DNA of 34,258 nt from Phenylobacterium sp. (lineage in GTDB: Bacteria; Pseudomonadota; Alphaproteobacteria; Caulobacterales; Caulobacteraceae): positions 1-34,258 of the forward strand of contig NZ_JAUYOJ010000069.1 of assembly GCF_030697925.1 (NCBI RefSeq), given 5' to 3'. Within the stretch, counting starts at the first letter, position 1, and the number at the start of each line of letters is the position of its first letter. The notes under the pieces are model-generated. The model made no database searches, was not told the origin of the DNA, and was given only the letters and a program-made list of their open reading frames with translations. Positions 15,836 through 22,780 of this stretch are shown here, piece after piece. The position numbers were made by a program, and so were the translations under genes.

Positions 15836-17646
15836 GGTGAGCCTCGCCGCCTCGCCTCAAGAATGGCGACGGAGACGTGTTTGGGAGATCGCTGCTGAAT
15901 GCCCAGCAGCCTGCCGCAACCGACTGCCGTCATCAATCCCACCGCGACCGCCGATGCGCCCACCAGCAGGAACTTGCGCCAGACGGTGGCCCCGGCGAAT
16001 TGATCCGCCAGGCGTCCGTGTGTGCGCCGCACCCATTCGTCGATCCTCAAGTCGTACACGCGAAGGCGCCGGACCTCCATATGCGCTTCCAACCACGAGA
16101 ACATCGCCGCCAGGCTATGGCGCTCGACGGCGTTGGAGCCCTCCGCCAAAAGGAAGACCGTGGCTGCTGCAGCGCGCTCGAGGGCCGGTGCGGCCATGGC
16201 GAGCGCCTGTGCGCGCTCTTCGGTCCGGCTCGCAAGTAACCCGACGAACAGCGAGGAAGGCCGAGCCACCGCTGTGTCGCGATCAGAATCGAAGGCGCAG
16301 AGCTCGCCGAAGACGCTGCGTCCGATGACTTGGGCGTGCAGGTCAAGATCATGGTCGCGGCGCTCTAGGCCCGACAGGACGCGCGCGACCCGCCAACGCG
16401 GATGCCAGAATCGAAGGCGCCCTGGCCGTCCGGCCAGAAGCGTTCGCGCCAGCCGTCTCACCGGTCCGGGCGGCTGGCGCGGCGGTTCTGTGGGCGCGCC
16501 GGCGAGCTCCGGGGGGTCCGCGACAACGCCTCGTTCCGCGCGGTCGGCGCGCCACATCGCCACCGCTGCGAGCCAGCCGACGTGATCCTTCAGGGGCAGG
16601 GGCTCGGGAACATTGGCGAGCAGCTCGTTCACGAAGGTCTCGGACGCCTCGACCGCCGACGCCACGCAGGGGCCCGGATCGGCTGCACGGAAGAAGAGCG
16701 GGGTATGCGCCTGATCATGGTGAAACTTCACCGACCATCGCCCAATGGCCTTCGCGGCTCGCTTCGGGTCAGCCCTCCCGATCTGGAACAAGTCAAGCTC
16801 ATGTTCCAGGGCGGCCAACTCGAGGGCGAAGAATTCATCGCTGTCATTCAGTATGACGGGCTTGGCGTCCGGAACCTGCAGCGGGATCAGGCCGTAATCG
16901 CAGAAGCTCTCGGCCGATCTTACCGGAGGCTTGATCTTCAGCGCCAGGGGAAACAGGCAGAAGCCACGGCCCACCAGGGTCTGCGGCTCCGGTCGCCAGA
17001 CATAAAGATGGGCGCCAGCCGAATGAATCTCGCCTTGATCCATCCGGGCGCAAAGCACCGTCGGATGCAGGGTCCGCAGCGCGATCGACACGAGGTCGCG
17101 CGCTGAAACCGAGAGCACCGTAGGGGATTGCTTTCGAGCCTCGAGAAGCTTGACGGCCTCGGACTCGATCACCCGCAAGCTCGGAGACAGGACCGCCGTG
17201 GCGCCCGCATCGAGCGCGCGCACCAAACCGCCCAGGGCGTTGCGGGACAGGATGAAATCGCTGTTGAGCAAGACCGCCGATCCGCCGTCCGGCCCAATCG
17301 ACCGCGCCAACGCCCGATGGTAGGCGAGCGTCAAGGTCACATAGGTCGCCGCCGAGGAGAGCAGGTCGTCGATCGAGATGAAGTCAACGTCAGCCAGGGC
17401 GCTCAGCTCATCCAGCGCCCGGCTGGCGCGCAACGCTGGGATGTCCTGGGTGCGGGTGACGATGCTGAAGCTCACGGGTCGGGTCGCAGCGACGGCCGGG
17501 ATGTTCTCGTCGGCGAGCAACGACGGCAGGGCGAAATCCACGAACGGGCGAAGGTAGGCCGACCCCCACACCGGCACCACAAGCAACAAAGGGTCCCGCC
17601 CGCCCTCGGGCGGGCGACGTCTCAGGCTTTCTTCGCTCGCAATCAA
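15832..17646 (-). CDS. Putative glycosyltransferase, paralogue of the 9209-11128 protein
   Basis: TTG 17646 is preceded by GGGAG at six bases. The 604-residue product opens with LLLVVPVWGSAYLRPFVDFA, then TYVTLTLAYHRALARS, VLLNSDFILSRNALGGLVRA with an NSDF acidic motif, and FCDYGLIPLQVPDAKPVILN followed by DSDEFFALELAAL. These blocks match the 9209-11128 protein in content and order. The C-terminal part differs: a region near RDHDLDLHAQVIGRSVFGEL and a hydrophobic segment FLLVGASAVAVGLMTAVGC near residue 570, probably a membrane anchor. Transfer of a sugar in the same glycan pathway is inferred from context. It overlaps wzm by four bases. Confidence 0.55.
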   Translation of the reverse strand: MIASEESLRRRPPEGGRDPLLLVVPVWGSAYLRPFVDFALPSLLADENIPAVAATRPVSFSIVTRTQDIPALRASRALDELSALADVDFISIDDLLSSAATYVTLTLAYHRALARSIGPDGGSAVLLNSDFILSRNALGGLVRALDAGATAVLSPSLRVIESEAVKLLEARKQSPTVLSVSARDLVSIALRTLHPTVLCARMDQGEIHSAGAHLYVWRPEPQTLVGRGFCLFPLALKIKPPVRSAESFCDYGLIPLQVPDAKPVILNDSDEFFALELAALEHELDLFQIGRADPKRAAKAIGRWSVKFHHDQAHTPLFFRAADPGPCVASAVEASETFVNELLANVPEPLPLKDHVGWLAAVAMWRADRAERGVVADPPELAGAPTEPPRQPPGPVRRLARTLLAGRPGRLRFWHPRWRVARVLSGLERRDHDLDLHAQVIGRSVFGELCAFDSDRDTAVARPSSLFVGLLASRTEERAQALAMAAPALERAAAATVFLLAEGSNAVERHSLAAMFSWLEAHMEVRRLRVYDLRIDEWVRRTHGRLADQFAGATVWRKFLLVGASAVAVGLMTAVGCGRLLGIQQRSPKHVSVAILEARRRGSP

Positions 17647-17852
17647 TTGGGTCTCCCAACTGGACCATAGGGCCGGCTCGCGACAATCCAGCCAGCCTTC
17701 TACGGGCGCCGGCGCCCACCGGCAATGCGGGTCGGACGGCGCTACGCCTGCTGTAGGCGCGCGGCTGGAATGTGGCGCGCATGTCGCTGAACCGCGCCCG
17801 GCCTCTCGAAAGGCCCACTCCCGATCCGCTCCGACGCCGCAATTTTCGGCAA

Positions 17853-17942
17853 CTAGGTTCTGTTGACGACGTGCCTGAGCCAGAGTCGGGCGGAGGCGAC
17901 GAGAATGAAGCCGATGTAGCTGTCGGCGGTCTTGTCGTATCG
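17853..17942 (-). pseudogene. IS5-family transposase C-terminus, inverted fragment
   Basis: On the minus strand the 29 codons before TAG read RYDKTADSYIGFILVASARL then WLRHVVNRT. This is the standard C-terminal end of IS5-type transposases. The GGTTCTGTTG next to the stop (17856-17865), beside CTAG, resembles IS5/IS427-type terminal repeats. Directly at 17943 the orientation flips, and the preceding part of what looks like the same protein continues on the plus strand. Confidence 0.65.
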
Positions 17943-17943
17943 G

Positions 17944-18125
17944 GTGGGCGACCAGGGCTACGACACCGACGCCATCCTGGCCGACCTGGAGGGGCGCGGG
18001 ATCGCCGCCGTCATCCGCCCAGGCGCAATCGCAAGGTCCAGCCCGTCATCGACGGCCACCTCTACGCTCTTCGAAACTTGGTCGAACCATGCTTCTCAAA
18101 GCTCAAGCACAGCCGCAGGCTGGCC
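17944..18125 (+). pseudogene. IS5-family transposase internal fragment, frameshifted
   Basis: The plus strand reads VGDQGYDTDAILADLEGRG and IAAVIRP. After a frameshift near 18020 it reads NRKVQPVIDGHLYALRNLVE and PCFSKLKHSRRLA. These are the last-Asp and Glu regions of an IS5-type DDE transposase (the DxGYD and RNLVE..F.KLKH..R motifs). It lacks the N-terminal half, and its end is replaced by an IS481-type piece. It is dead. Confidence 0.7.
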
Positions 18126-18266
18126 ATCGTGGTGGCCTTCCGCCAGAAGACCATGCTGCCGCTGGACGACGTGCTGGGCTGCCTGAGGGACACTATTCCC
18201 AATCTCAGCCGCAGCGCCCTGCAGGTCGAGGAGACCGCCGAGAAGCGCAAACGGTTCAAGACCTAG
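18126..18266 (+). pseudogene. IS481-family transposase fragment fused to the IS5 remnant
   Basis: Continuing the same frame, IVVAFRQKTMLPLDDVLGCL and RDTIPNLSRSAL match the N-terminal to middle region of IS481-type transposases. The following conserved HRCLQRHGISRLP block is deleted and the text resumes as VEETAEKRKRFKT before a stop. The DDE domain is absent. Confidence 0.6.
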
Positions 18267-18302
18267 TGATTGCAGGCGGATTCCTGGGGTTATACAAGCG
18301 TG

Positions 18303-18317
18303 GCGGTCATGGACCGC
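18303..18317. promoter_or_regulatory. Short inverted repeat upstream of the sugar operon
   Basis: GCGGTC-ATG-GACCGC is a perfect 6-bp inverted repeat about 90 bases before the first gene of the nine-gene operon. The region 18267-18407 must hold the operon promoter, unless transcription enters through the insertion-sequence scar. I cannot tell whether this repeat is an operator or a chance feature. Confidence 0.25.
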
Positions 18318-18407
18318 ATTCGGAACGGCTCATCACCACCAAGACAGGGCTACGATTCCCGCGACTCGTGACGTCTTCCTCCCGGACGCCGCGTTAAAAC
18401 TGAACCA

Positions 18408-19367
18408 ATGAGGTCGGCATTGAAGCTTTTTGTGACGGGAGCTTGCGGGTACAAGGGCTCTGTCCTCGTTCCGAAGCTGCTGCTGGCGGGCCACGAGGTC
18501 ATCGCCTTCGATATTCAGTGGTTCGGCAACTTCCTGAGGCCGCATCCAGCGCTGACGGTCGTCAAGAGCGATGTCAGGGACCCGGAGAACATCGATCTGG
18601 CCGGAGTGGACGCGGTCATCCATCTCTCAAGCGTCGCCAACGATCCCTGCGGCGACCTCGATCCGAAGCTCACATGGGAGATCAGCTGCCTCGCCACCAT
18701 GCAGTTGGCGGACCGGGCGGTACGCCAGGGTGTGAGGCAATTCATCTACGCTTCTTCCGGAAGCGTGTATGGGGTGAAGAAGGAAGATCGGGTTACAGAA
18801 GATCTGGAGCTTCTTCCGATCTCTGAATACAACAAGACCAAGATGTGTGGAGAGCGGATCGTGTTGTCGTATAAGGACGACATGATCGTGCAGATTGTTC
18901 GTCCCGCGACGGTTTGCGGGCTTTCGCCGAGAATGCGTCTCGATGTTTCCGTGAACTTGCTCACGATGCAGGCCCTCTCCAAAGGAAAGATCGTTGTGTT
19001 TGGCGGCGACCAGACGCGACCGAATATCCACATTGAAGACATCACAGATCTCTATGTGTTCCTGCTGGCGAACCCACAGCACACCGGCGTCTTCAACGCC
19101 GGCTTTGAAAATCTGTCGATCAACGAAATTGCCGGACTCGTGACCCGCCACGTTCCCGCGGAAGTCACGGTCACGCCGAGCAACGATCCGCGATCCTACC
19201 GCGTGAACTCGGACAAGCTGCTTGCGACCGGGTTCAGGCCGAAGAAGACCGTCGAAGATGCGATCAAGGAGATCGTGGGAGAGTTCCATCAGGGCTCGCT
19301 CCGGGACGAGCCGCGCTGGAACAACTTGACTTGGATGCAAACTGAAGTCGCGGAGGCGCAAAGGTGA
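18408..19367 (+). CDS. Extended SDR nucleotide-sugar epimerase/dehydratase
   Basis: The 319-residue product shows LFVTGACGYKGSVLVPKLLL (NAD-binding, with Cys-Gly in the GxxGxxG loop), AVIHLSSVAND, FIYASSGSVYGVKKEDRVTE and SEYNKTKMCGERIVLS, which has the YxxxK pair. RPNIHIEDITDLYVFLL is the usual block near the C-terminus. This is a complete member of the extended short-chain dehydrogenases acting on NDP-sugars (epimerases and 4,6-dehydratases). The C-terminal SLRDEPRWNNLTWMQTEVA is not a common end and may be specific to this group. First gene of the operon; its stop overlaps the next start as GTGA. No strong ribosome site precedes the ATG. Confidence 0.8.
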   Translation: MRSALKLFVTGACGYKGSVLVPKLLLAGHEVIAFDIQWFGNFLRPHPALTVVKSDVRDPENIDLAGVDAVIHLSSVANDPCGDLDPKLTWEISCLATMQLADRAVRQGVRQFIYASSGSVYGVKKEDRVTEDLELLPISEYNKTKMCGERIVLSYKDDMIVQIVRPATVCGLSPRMRLDVSVNLLTMQALSKGKIVVFGGDQTRPNIHIEDITDLYVFLLANPQHTGVFNAGFENLSINEIAGLVTRHVPAEVTVTPSNDPRSYRVNSDKLLATGFRPKKTVEDAIKEIVGEFHQGSLRDEPRWNNLTWMQTEVAEAQR

Positions 19368-19999
19368 ACATCGCAATCCCACCTTCGCCTGTCGCGGCGA
19401 CGCATCCAGAGTTCGCGGCCCATTGCCATGACTATGCTTTGCGGCTGTCGGCCACGATGGCCGCCTTCGACTGGCAGCCGGTATCGCGGCTGGCGGAAGA
19501 TTTGGCCGATTGCAGGTTTTCGCGCCGGCAGGTGTTTATTTGCGGGAACGGCGGCAGCCTGGGCAACGCGATCCACTTGGCCAACGATTTTCTCTACGGG
19601 GTCGGCAAGCGGCCCGGCCTGGGCTTGCGGGTCACGGCTCTCGGCGCGAATCCCGCCGTGCTGACCTGTCTCGCGAACGATGAGGGATACGAGCGAATCT
19701 TCGAACTGCAGCTGGCCGAGCTCGCGGAGCCCGGCGATGTGCTGATCATCCTGTCCGGCAGTGGGAACTCCCCAAACATCGTCCGCGCCCTGGAGAAGGC
19801 GCGGGAGATGGGGGTCAAGAGCTACGCGATCGTCGGCTTCGACGGCGGCAAAGCTTCAAAGATAGCCGAGGTGGTGATTCACAGCCCGCTCAACGACATG
19901 CAGATCAGCGAAGACATGCAGCTGATCATTGGGCACGTGCTGATGCAATGGCTGTGGATGAATCGAGAGGCGCTGGGGCGCCGGACCAGCGGGGCATGA
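19364..19999 (+). CDS. SIS-domain sugar phosphate isomerase, GmhA-like
   Basis: The GTG start overlaps the previous stop by four bases. The 211-residue product has FICGNGGSLGNAIHLANDFL and ILSGSGNSPNIVRALEKARE, the two phosphosugar-binding loops of SIS isomerases, and ends with MQISEDMQLIIGHVLMQWLW, matching the last GmhA helix. GmhA converts sedoheptulose-7-phosphate to D-glycero-D-manno-heptose-7-phosphate. Here His71 and His191 are kept, but the acidic residues after the first loop are Asn74-Asp75 where GmhA has Glu, and the Q-E-x-H pattern is E183-D184-M-Q186. It is therefore probably an aldo-keto isomerase with a shifted substrate range. Next to a transketolase pair, a heptulose or octulose phosphate substrate is plausible. 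Confidence 0.8.
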   Translation: MNIAIPPSPVAATHPEFAAHCHDYALRLSATMAAFDWQPVSRLAEDLADCRFSRRQVFICGNGGSLGNAIHLANDFLYGVGKRPGLGLRVTALGANPAVLTCLANDEGYERIFELQLAELAEPGDVLIILSGSGNSPNIVRALEKAREMGVKSYAIVGFDGGKASKIAEVVIHSPLNDMQISEDMQLIIGHVLMQWLWMNREALGRRTSGA

Positions 20000-20988
20000 C
20001 GCGTCGCTTCCTCGTCCTCGGCTCGAACTCGTTCTCGGGCGCGACCTTTGTCGACCATCTCGCAACGCGCGGCTACGAGGTCGTCGCGACAAGCCGCTCT
20101 GGGGAGCCGCATTCCGCCCTGCTGCCCTACAGGTGGCGCGATCATGCGCGCGCCCCGGAATTTCAGCGGATCGACCTCAATCATGACCTGGATGCGCTGG
20201 ATGCGCTCATACGCGCAAGACGCATCACCCACGTCGTGAACTTCGCCGCGCAGAGCATGGTCGGGCAGAGCTGGGACCATCCGGATCACTGGATGATGAC
20301 CAATGTCGTCTCGACGGTGCGGCTGCACGACCGCCTGCGCGCGTACGACCACCTTGAGCGGTATGTGCATGTGACAACCCCCGAGGTCTATGGCTCGACG
20401 GAGGGGTGGGTCAAGGAAGACGCGCCGTTCAATCCGTCCACGCCCTACGCCGTCAGCCGTGCGGCCGCTGACATGAGCCTGCGAACCTATTCTGCGCGCT
20501 ACGGCTTTCCGGTCGTCTTCACCCGGGCCGCGAATGTGTTCGGTCCAGGGCAACAGCTCTATCGAATCGTGCCGAGGACGATCGCATCCGCCCTGGCTGG
20601 CAGGCCGCTCACGCTCGACGGCGGCGGCAAGTCCGTCCGTTCGTTCATCGACATGCGCGATGTTTCGGACGCCACCCTCAGGATCGCGATCGAGGGCGTG
20701 GCGGGCGAATGCTATCACATCTCGACCGAGCGGATGGTTTCGATCCGGGAGCTGGTCGAGATGATCCTGGAGCAGCTCGGCAAGGATTTCTCGGAAACCG
20801 TGAGGGTTGGCCCCGAGAGGCCCGGGAAGGACGTCGCCTACATGCTCGACAGCGGCAAATTGCGGCGGGAGCTGGGCTGGACCGACCAGATCTCGCTGGA
20901 GCAAGGGGTCGCCGACACCATCGCCTGGGCCCGTCGATTTCAGGGCGAACTATTTGGAATGAACTGGGACTATGTCCACAAACTTTGA
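19996..20988 (+). CDS. NDP-sugar 4,6-dehydratase-like SDR with Arg in place of the catalytic Lys
   Basis: The ATG overlaps the SIS gene stop as ATGA. The 330-residue product has FLVLGSNSFSGATFVDHLAT, VVNFAAQSMVGQSWDHPDHW, YVHVTTPEVYGSTEGWVKED and PFNPSTPYAVSRAAADMSLR, then FTRAANVFGPGQQLYRIVPR and SVRSFIDMRDVSDATLRIAI. This is the pattern of dTDP-glucose and GDP-mannose 4,6-dehydratases (the TPEVYGS triad region and the NVFGPGQ block). The YxxxK motif reads Y151-AVS-R155; the codon at 20458-20460 is CGT. Arg may still lower the Tyr pKa, but the change is unusual. It presumably makes a 4-keto sugar nucleotide or epimerises one. Confidence 0.8.
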   Translation: MTRRFLVLGSNSFSGATFVDHLATRGYEVVATSRSGEPHSALLPYRWRDHARAPEFQRIDLNHDLDALDALIRARRITHVVNFAAQSMVGQSWDHPDHWMMTNVVSTVRLHDRLRAYDHLERYVHVTTPEVYGSTEGWVKEDAPFNPSTPYAVSRAAADMSLRTYSARYGFPVVFTRAANVFGPGQQLYRIVPRTIASALAGRPLTLDGGGKSVRSFIDMRDVSDATLRIAIEGVAGECYHISTERMVSIRELVEMILEQLGKDFSETVRVGPERPGKDVAYMLDSGKLRRELGWTDQISLEQGVADTIAWARRFQGELFGMNWDYVHKL

Positions 20989-21003
20989 CCGGGACATGAC
21001 GCA

Positions 21004-21840
21004 ATGAACGCCCTCATGCCGACCCTGGATGGGCTAGGGCTCAGGGCGCGGGCCGCGCAACTGAGAGGCCGGATCATCGACATGTGCCATGCCGCGAGTT
21101 CGGCCCATCTCGGCTCGTCCCTGTCCTGCGCGGATGTGCTGACGGCGGCCTACTGGCACGTGCTCAAGGTGGACCCGGCCCATCCCACAGACCCGCTGCG
21201 CGACCGCTTCATCCTGTCCAAGGGTCACGCCGCGATGGCGATCTATGCGGCGTTAGCGATGCGGGGCTTCTTCCCCGAGGCCGAACTGGCGACCTACAAC
21301 CAGGATGGAGGTCGTCTCGCCGAACACCCGCCCGCCAACCAGCTTCCGGGCGTGGAGGCCGCAACCGGCTCGCTTGGCCACGGTCTGCCGCTGGCCGCGG
21401 GCATTGCGCTCGCGGGACGGATTCAGGGCCGGGACTATCGGGTGTTCGCCCTGCTGTCCGATGGCGAGAATAACGAGGGCTCGGTCTGGGAGGCAGCCAT
21501 GTTCGCCGCCGGCCAGAGGCTCGAGAACCTGTGTGCGATCATCGACTACAACAAATGGCAGGCGACGGACCGCTCCAACGACGTGCTCGCGCTCGCCCCC
21601 TTGGCGGACAAGTGGCGCGCGTTCGGCTGGGACGCCGTGGAATTGGATGGCCATGACGTCGAGGCCCTCGCGCGGGTCATGCAGAAGGTGCCCAACGGCT
21701 CCGGCAAGCCCGTGGCGATCGTCGCGCATACAGTAAAGGGCAAGGGCGTCTCGTTCATGGAGGACGACAACAACTGGCACTACCGCGCCCCGACGGCGGC
21801 GGAAGTGGCGCTGGCGCGGGCGGAGCTGGGCTTGTCATGA
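21004..21840 (+). CDS. Transketolase, N-terminal (TPP pyrophosphate-binding) subunit
   Basis: The 278-residue product holds HAASSAHLGSSLSCADVLTA, DRFILSKGHAAMAIYAALAM, EAATGSLGHGLPLAAGIALA and LLSDGENNEGSVWEAAMFAA with the GDG-N-type TPP motif, followed by LCAIIDYNKWQATDRSND and AHTVKGKGVSFMEDDNNWHY. It is the complete first half of transketolase as a separate gene, a form common in archaea and in some secondary-metabolite or polysaccharide clusters. It needs the partner encoded next (start overlapping as ATGA) to form the active site. Housekeeping transketolase in this type of bacterium is normally a single longer protein, so this pair is likely dedicated to the cluster. Confidence 0.9.
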   Translation: MNALMPTLDGLGLRARAAQLRGRIIDMCHAASSAHLGSSLSCADVLTAAYWHVLKVDPAHPTDPLRDRFILSKGHAAMAIYAALAMRGFFPEAELATYNQDGGRLAEHPPANQLPGVEAATGSLGHGLPLAAGIALAGRIQGRDYRVFALLSDGENNEGSVWEAAMFAAGQRLENLCAIIDYNKWQATDRSNDVLALAPLADKWRAFGWDAVELDGHDVEALARVMQKVPNGSGKPVAIVAHTVKGKGVSFMEDDNNWHYRAPTAAEVALARAELGLS

Positions 21841-22772
21841 GGAACGCGTTCGCCGACGAAGTGACAAAGCTCGGTATGGTCGATCCTCGCCTGGTCCTGC
21901 TGTCGGGCGACATCGGCAACAAGCTGTTCGATCGGTTCAAGGCCGCCCAGCCGGAGCGGTTCTTCAACTGCGGCGTGGCCGAGCAGAACATGACGGGCGT
22001 GGCCACCGGCCTGGCGATGAACGGCCTGCGTCCCTTCACCTACACCATAGCCCCGTTCTGCACCACGCGCTGCCTGGAACAGATCCGCACCGATGTGGCC
22101 TACCATGAGGCGCCGGTCACCATCGTGGCGGTGGGCGCGGGGCTCGCCTACGCAGGGCTGGGACCGACCCATCACGCCTGTGAGGACATCGCCTTCCTGC
22201 GGGCCATTCCGAACATGGTCGTGCTGGCGCCGGGAGACGCCTGGGAGTTGCGGGCCGCGGTGCGCGCGGTCCTGGCGCAGGATCGACCCGCCTACATCAG
22301 GCTGGGGAAGAAGGGCGAACCGTTGGTTCACGGCGGTCCGTTGCCTGATTTCCAGATCGGCAAGGCCATAACCGTCGTCGAGGGCTTGGACGTGTGTCTC
22401 CTGTCCACGGGAAACATGCTGCCGGAGGCTGTGGCGGCGGCGAGCTTGCTTCGCCAGAAGGGTGTCGCGACCCGCGTCGTGAGCTTCCACACCGTCAAGC
22501 CGCTCGATACAGCATGCCTGCGTGAGGCTTTCACCCGGTTCAGCCTCGTGGCAACCGTGGAAGAGCACTCGCTGATCGGCGGCTTCGGCTCGGCCGTGGC
22601 CGAGTGGGTGAGCGACCATCTCGCCGGAGGCGCGCGCCTTATCCGCTTTGGCGCGCCCGACCAATTCTTCAAGAAGTCGGGCGAACATGAGTACGCCCGT
22701 CGCGAGCTGGGTCTGACGGCGGAGCACATCGCCGAGCGACTCGTCCGCGCGATCAGCCAACCTGCCGCCTAG
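21837..22772 (+). CDS. Transketolase, C-terminal (pyrimidine-binding) subunit
   Basis: The 311-residue product begins MRNAFADEVTKLGMVDPRLV, with LLSGDIGNKLFDRFKAAQPE and RFFNCGVAEQNMTGVATGLA. The latter contains the Glu that activates TPP. It continues with FTYTIAPFCTTRCLEQIRTD and the C-terminal domain VCLLSTGNMLPEAVAAASLL. With the preceding gene it would form a 589-residue-equivalent transketolase, shorter than the usual 660, because linker parts are missing. It transfers a two-carbon glycolaldehyde unit between a ketose donor and an aldehyde acceptor; the acceptor could be a sugar phosphate or a keto sugar nucleotide. The overlap implies co-expression in equal amounts. Confidence 0.9.
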   Translation: MRNAFADEVTKLGMVDPRLVLLSGDIGNKLFDRFKAAQPERFFNCGVAEQNMTGVATGLAMNGLRPFTYTIAPFCTTRCLEQIRTDVAYHEAPVTIVAVGAGLAYAGLGPTHHACEDIAFLRAIPNMVVLAPGDAWELRAAVRAVLAQDRPAYIRLGKKGEPLVHGGPLPDFQIGKAITVVEGLDVCLLSTGNMLPEAVAAASLLRQKGVATRVVSFHTVKPLDTACLREAFTRFSLVATVEEHSLIGGFGSAVAEWVSDHLAGGARLIRFGAPDQFFKKSGEHEYARRELGLTAEHIAERLVRAISQPAA

Positions 22773-22780
22773 AGATCAGC

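Noticed and set aside
19879..20904. 341-codon minus-strand frame
   Set aside because: It is antisense to the SIS and dehydratase-like genes, which have clear family motifs.
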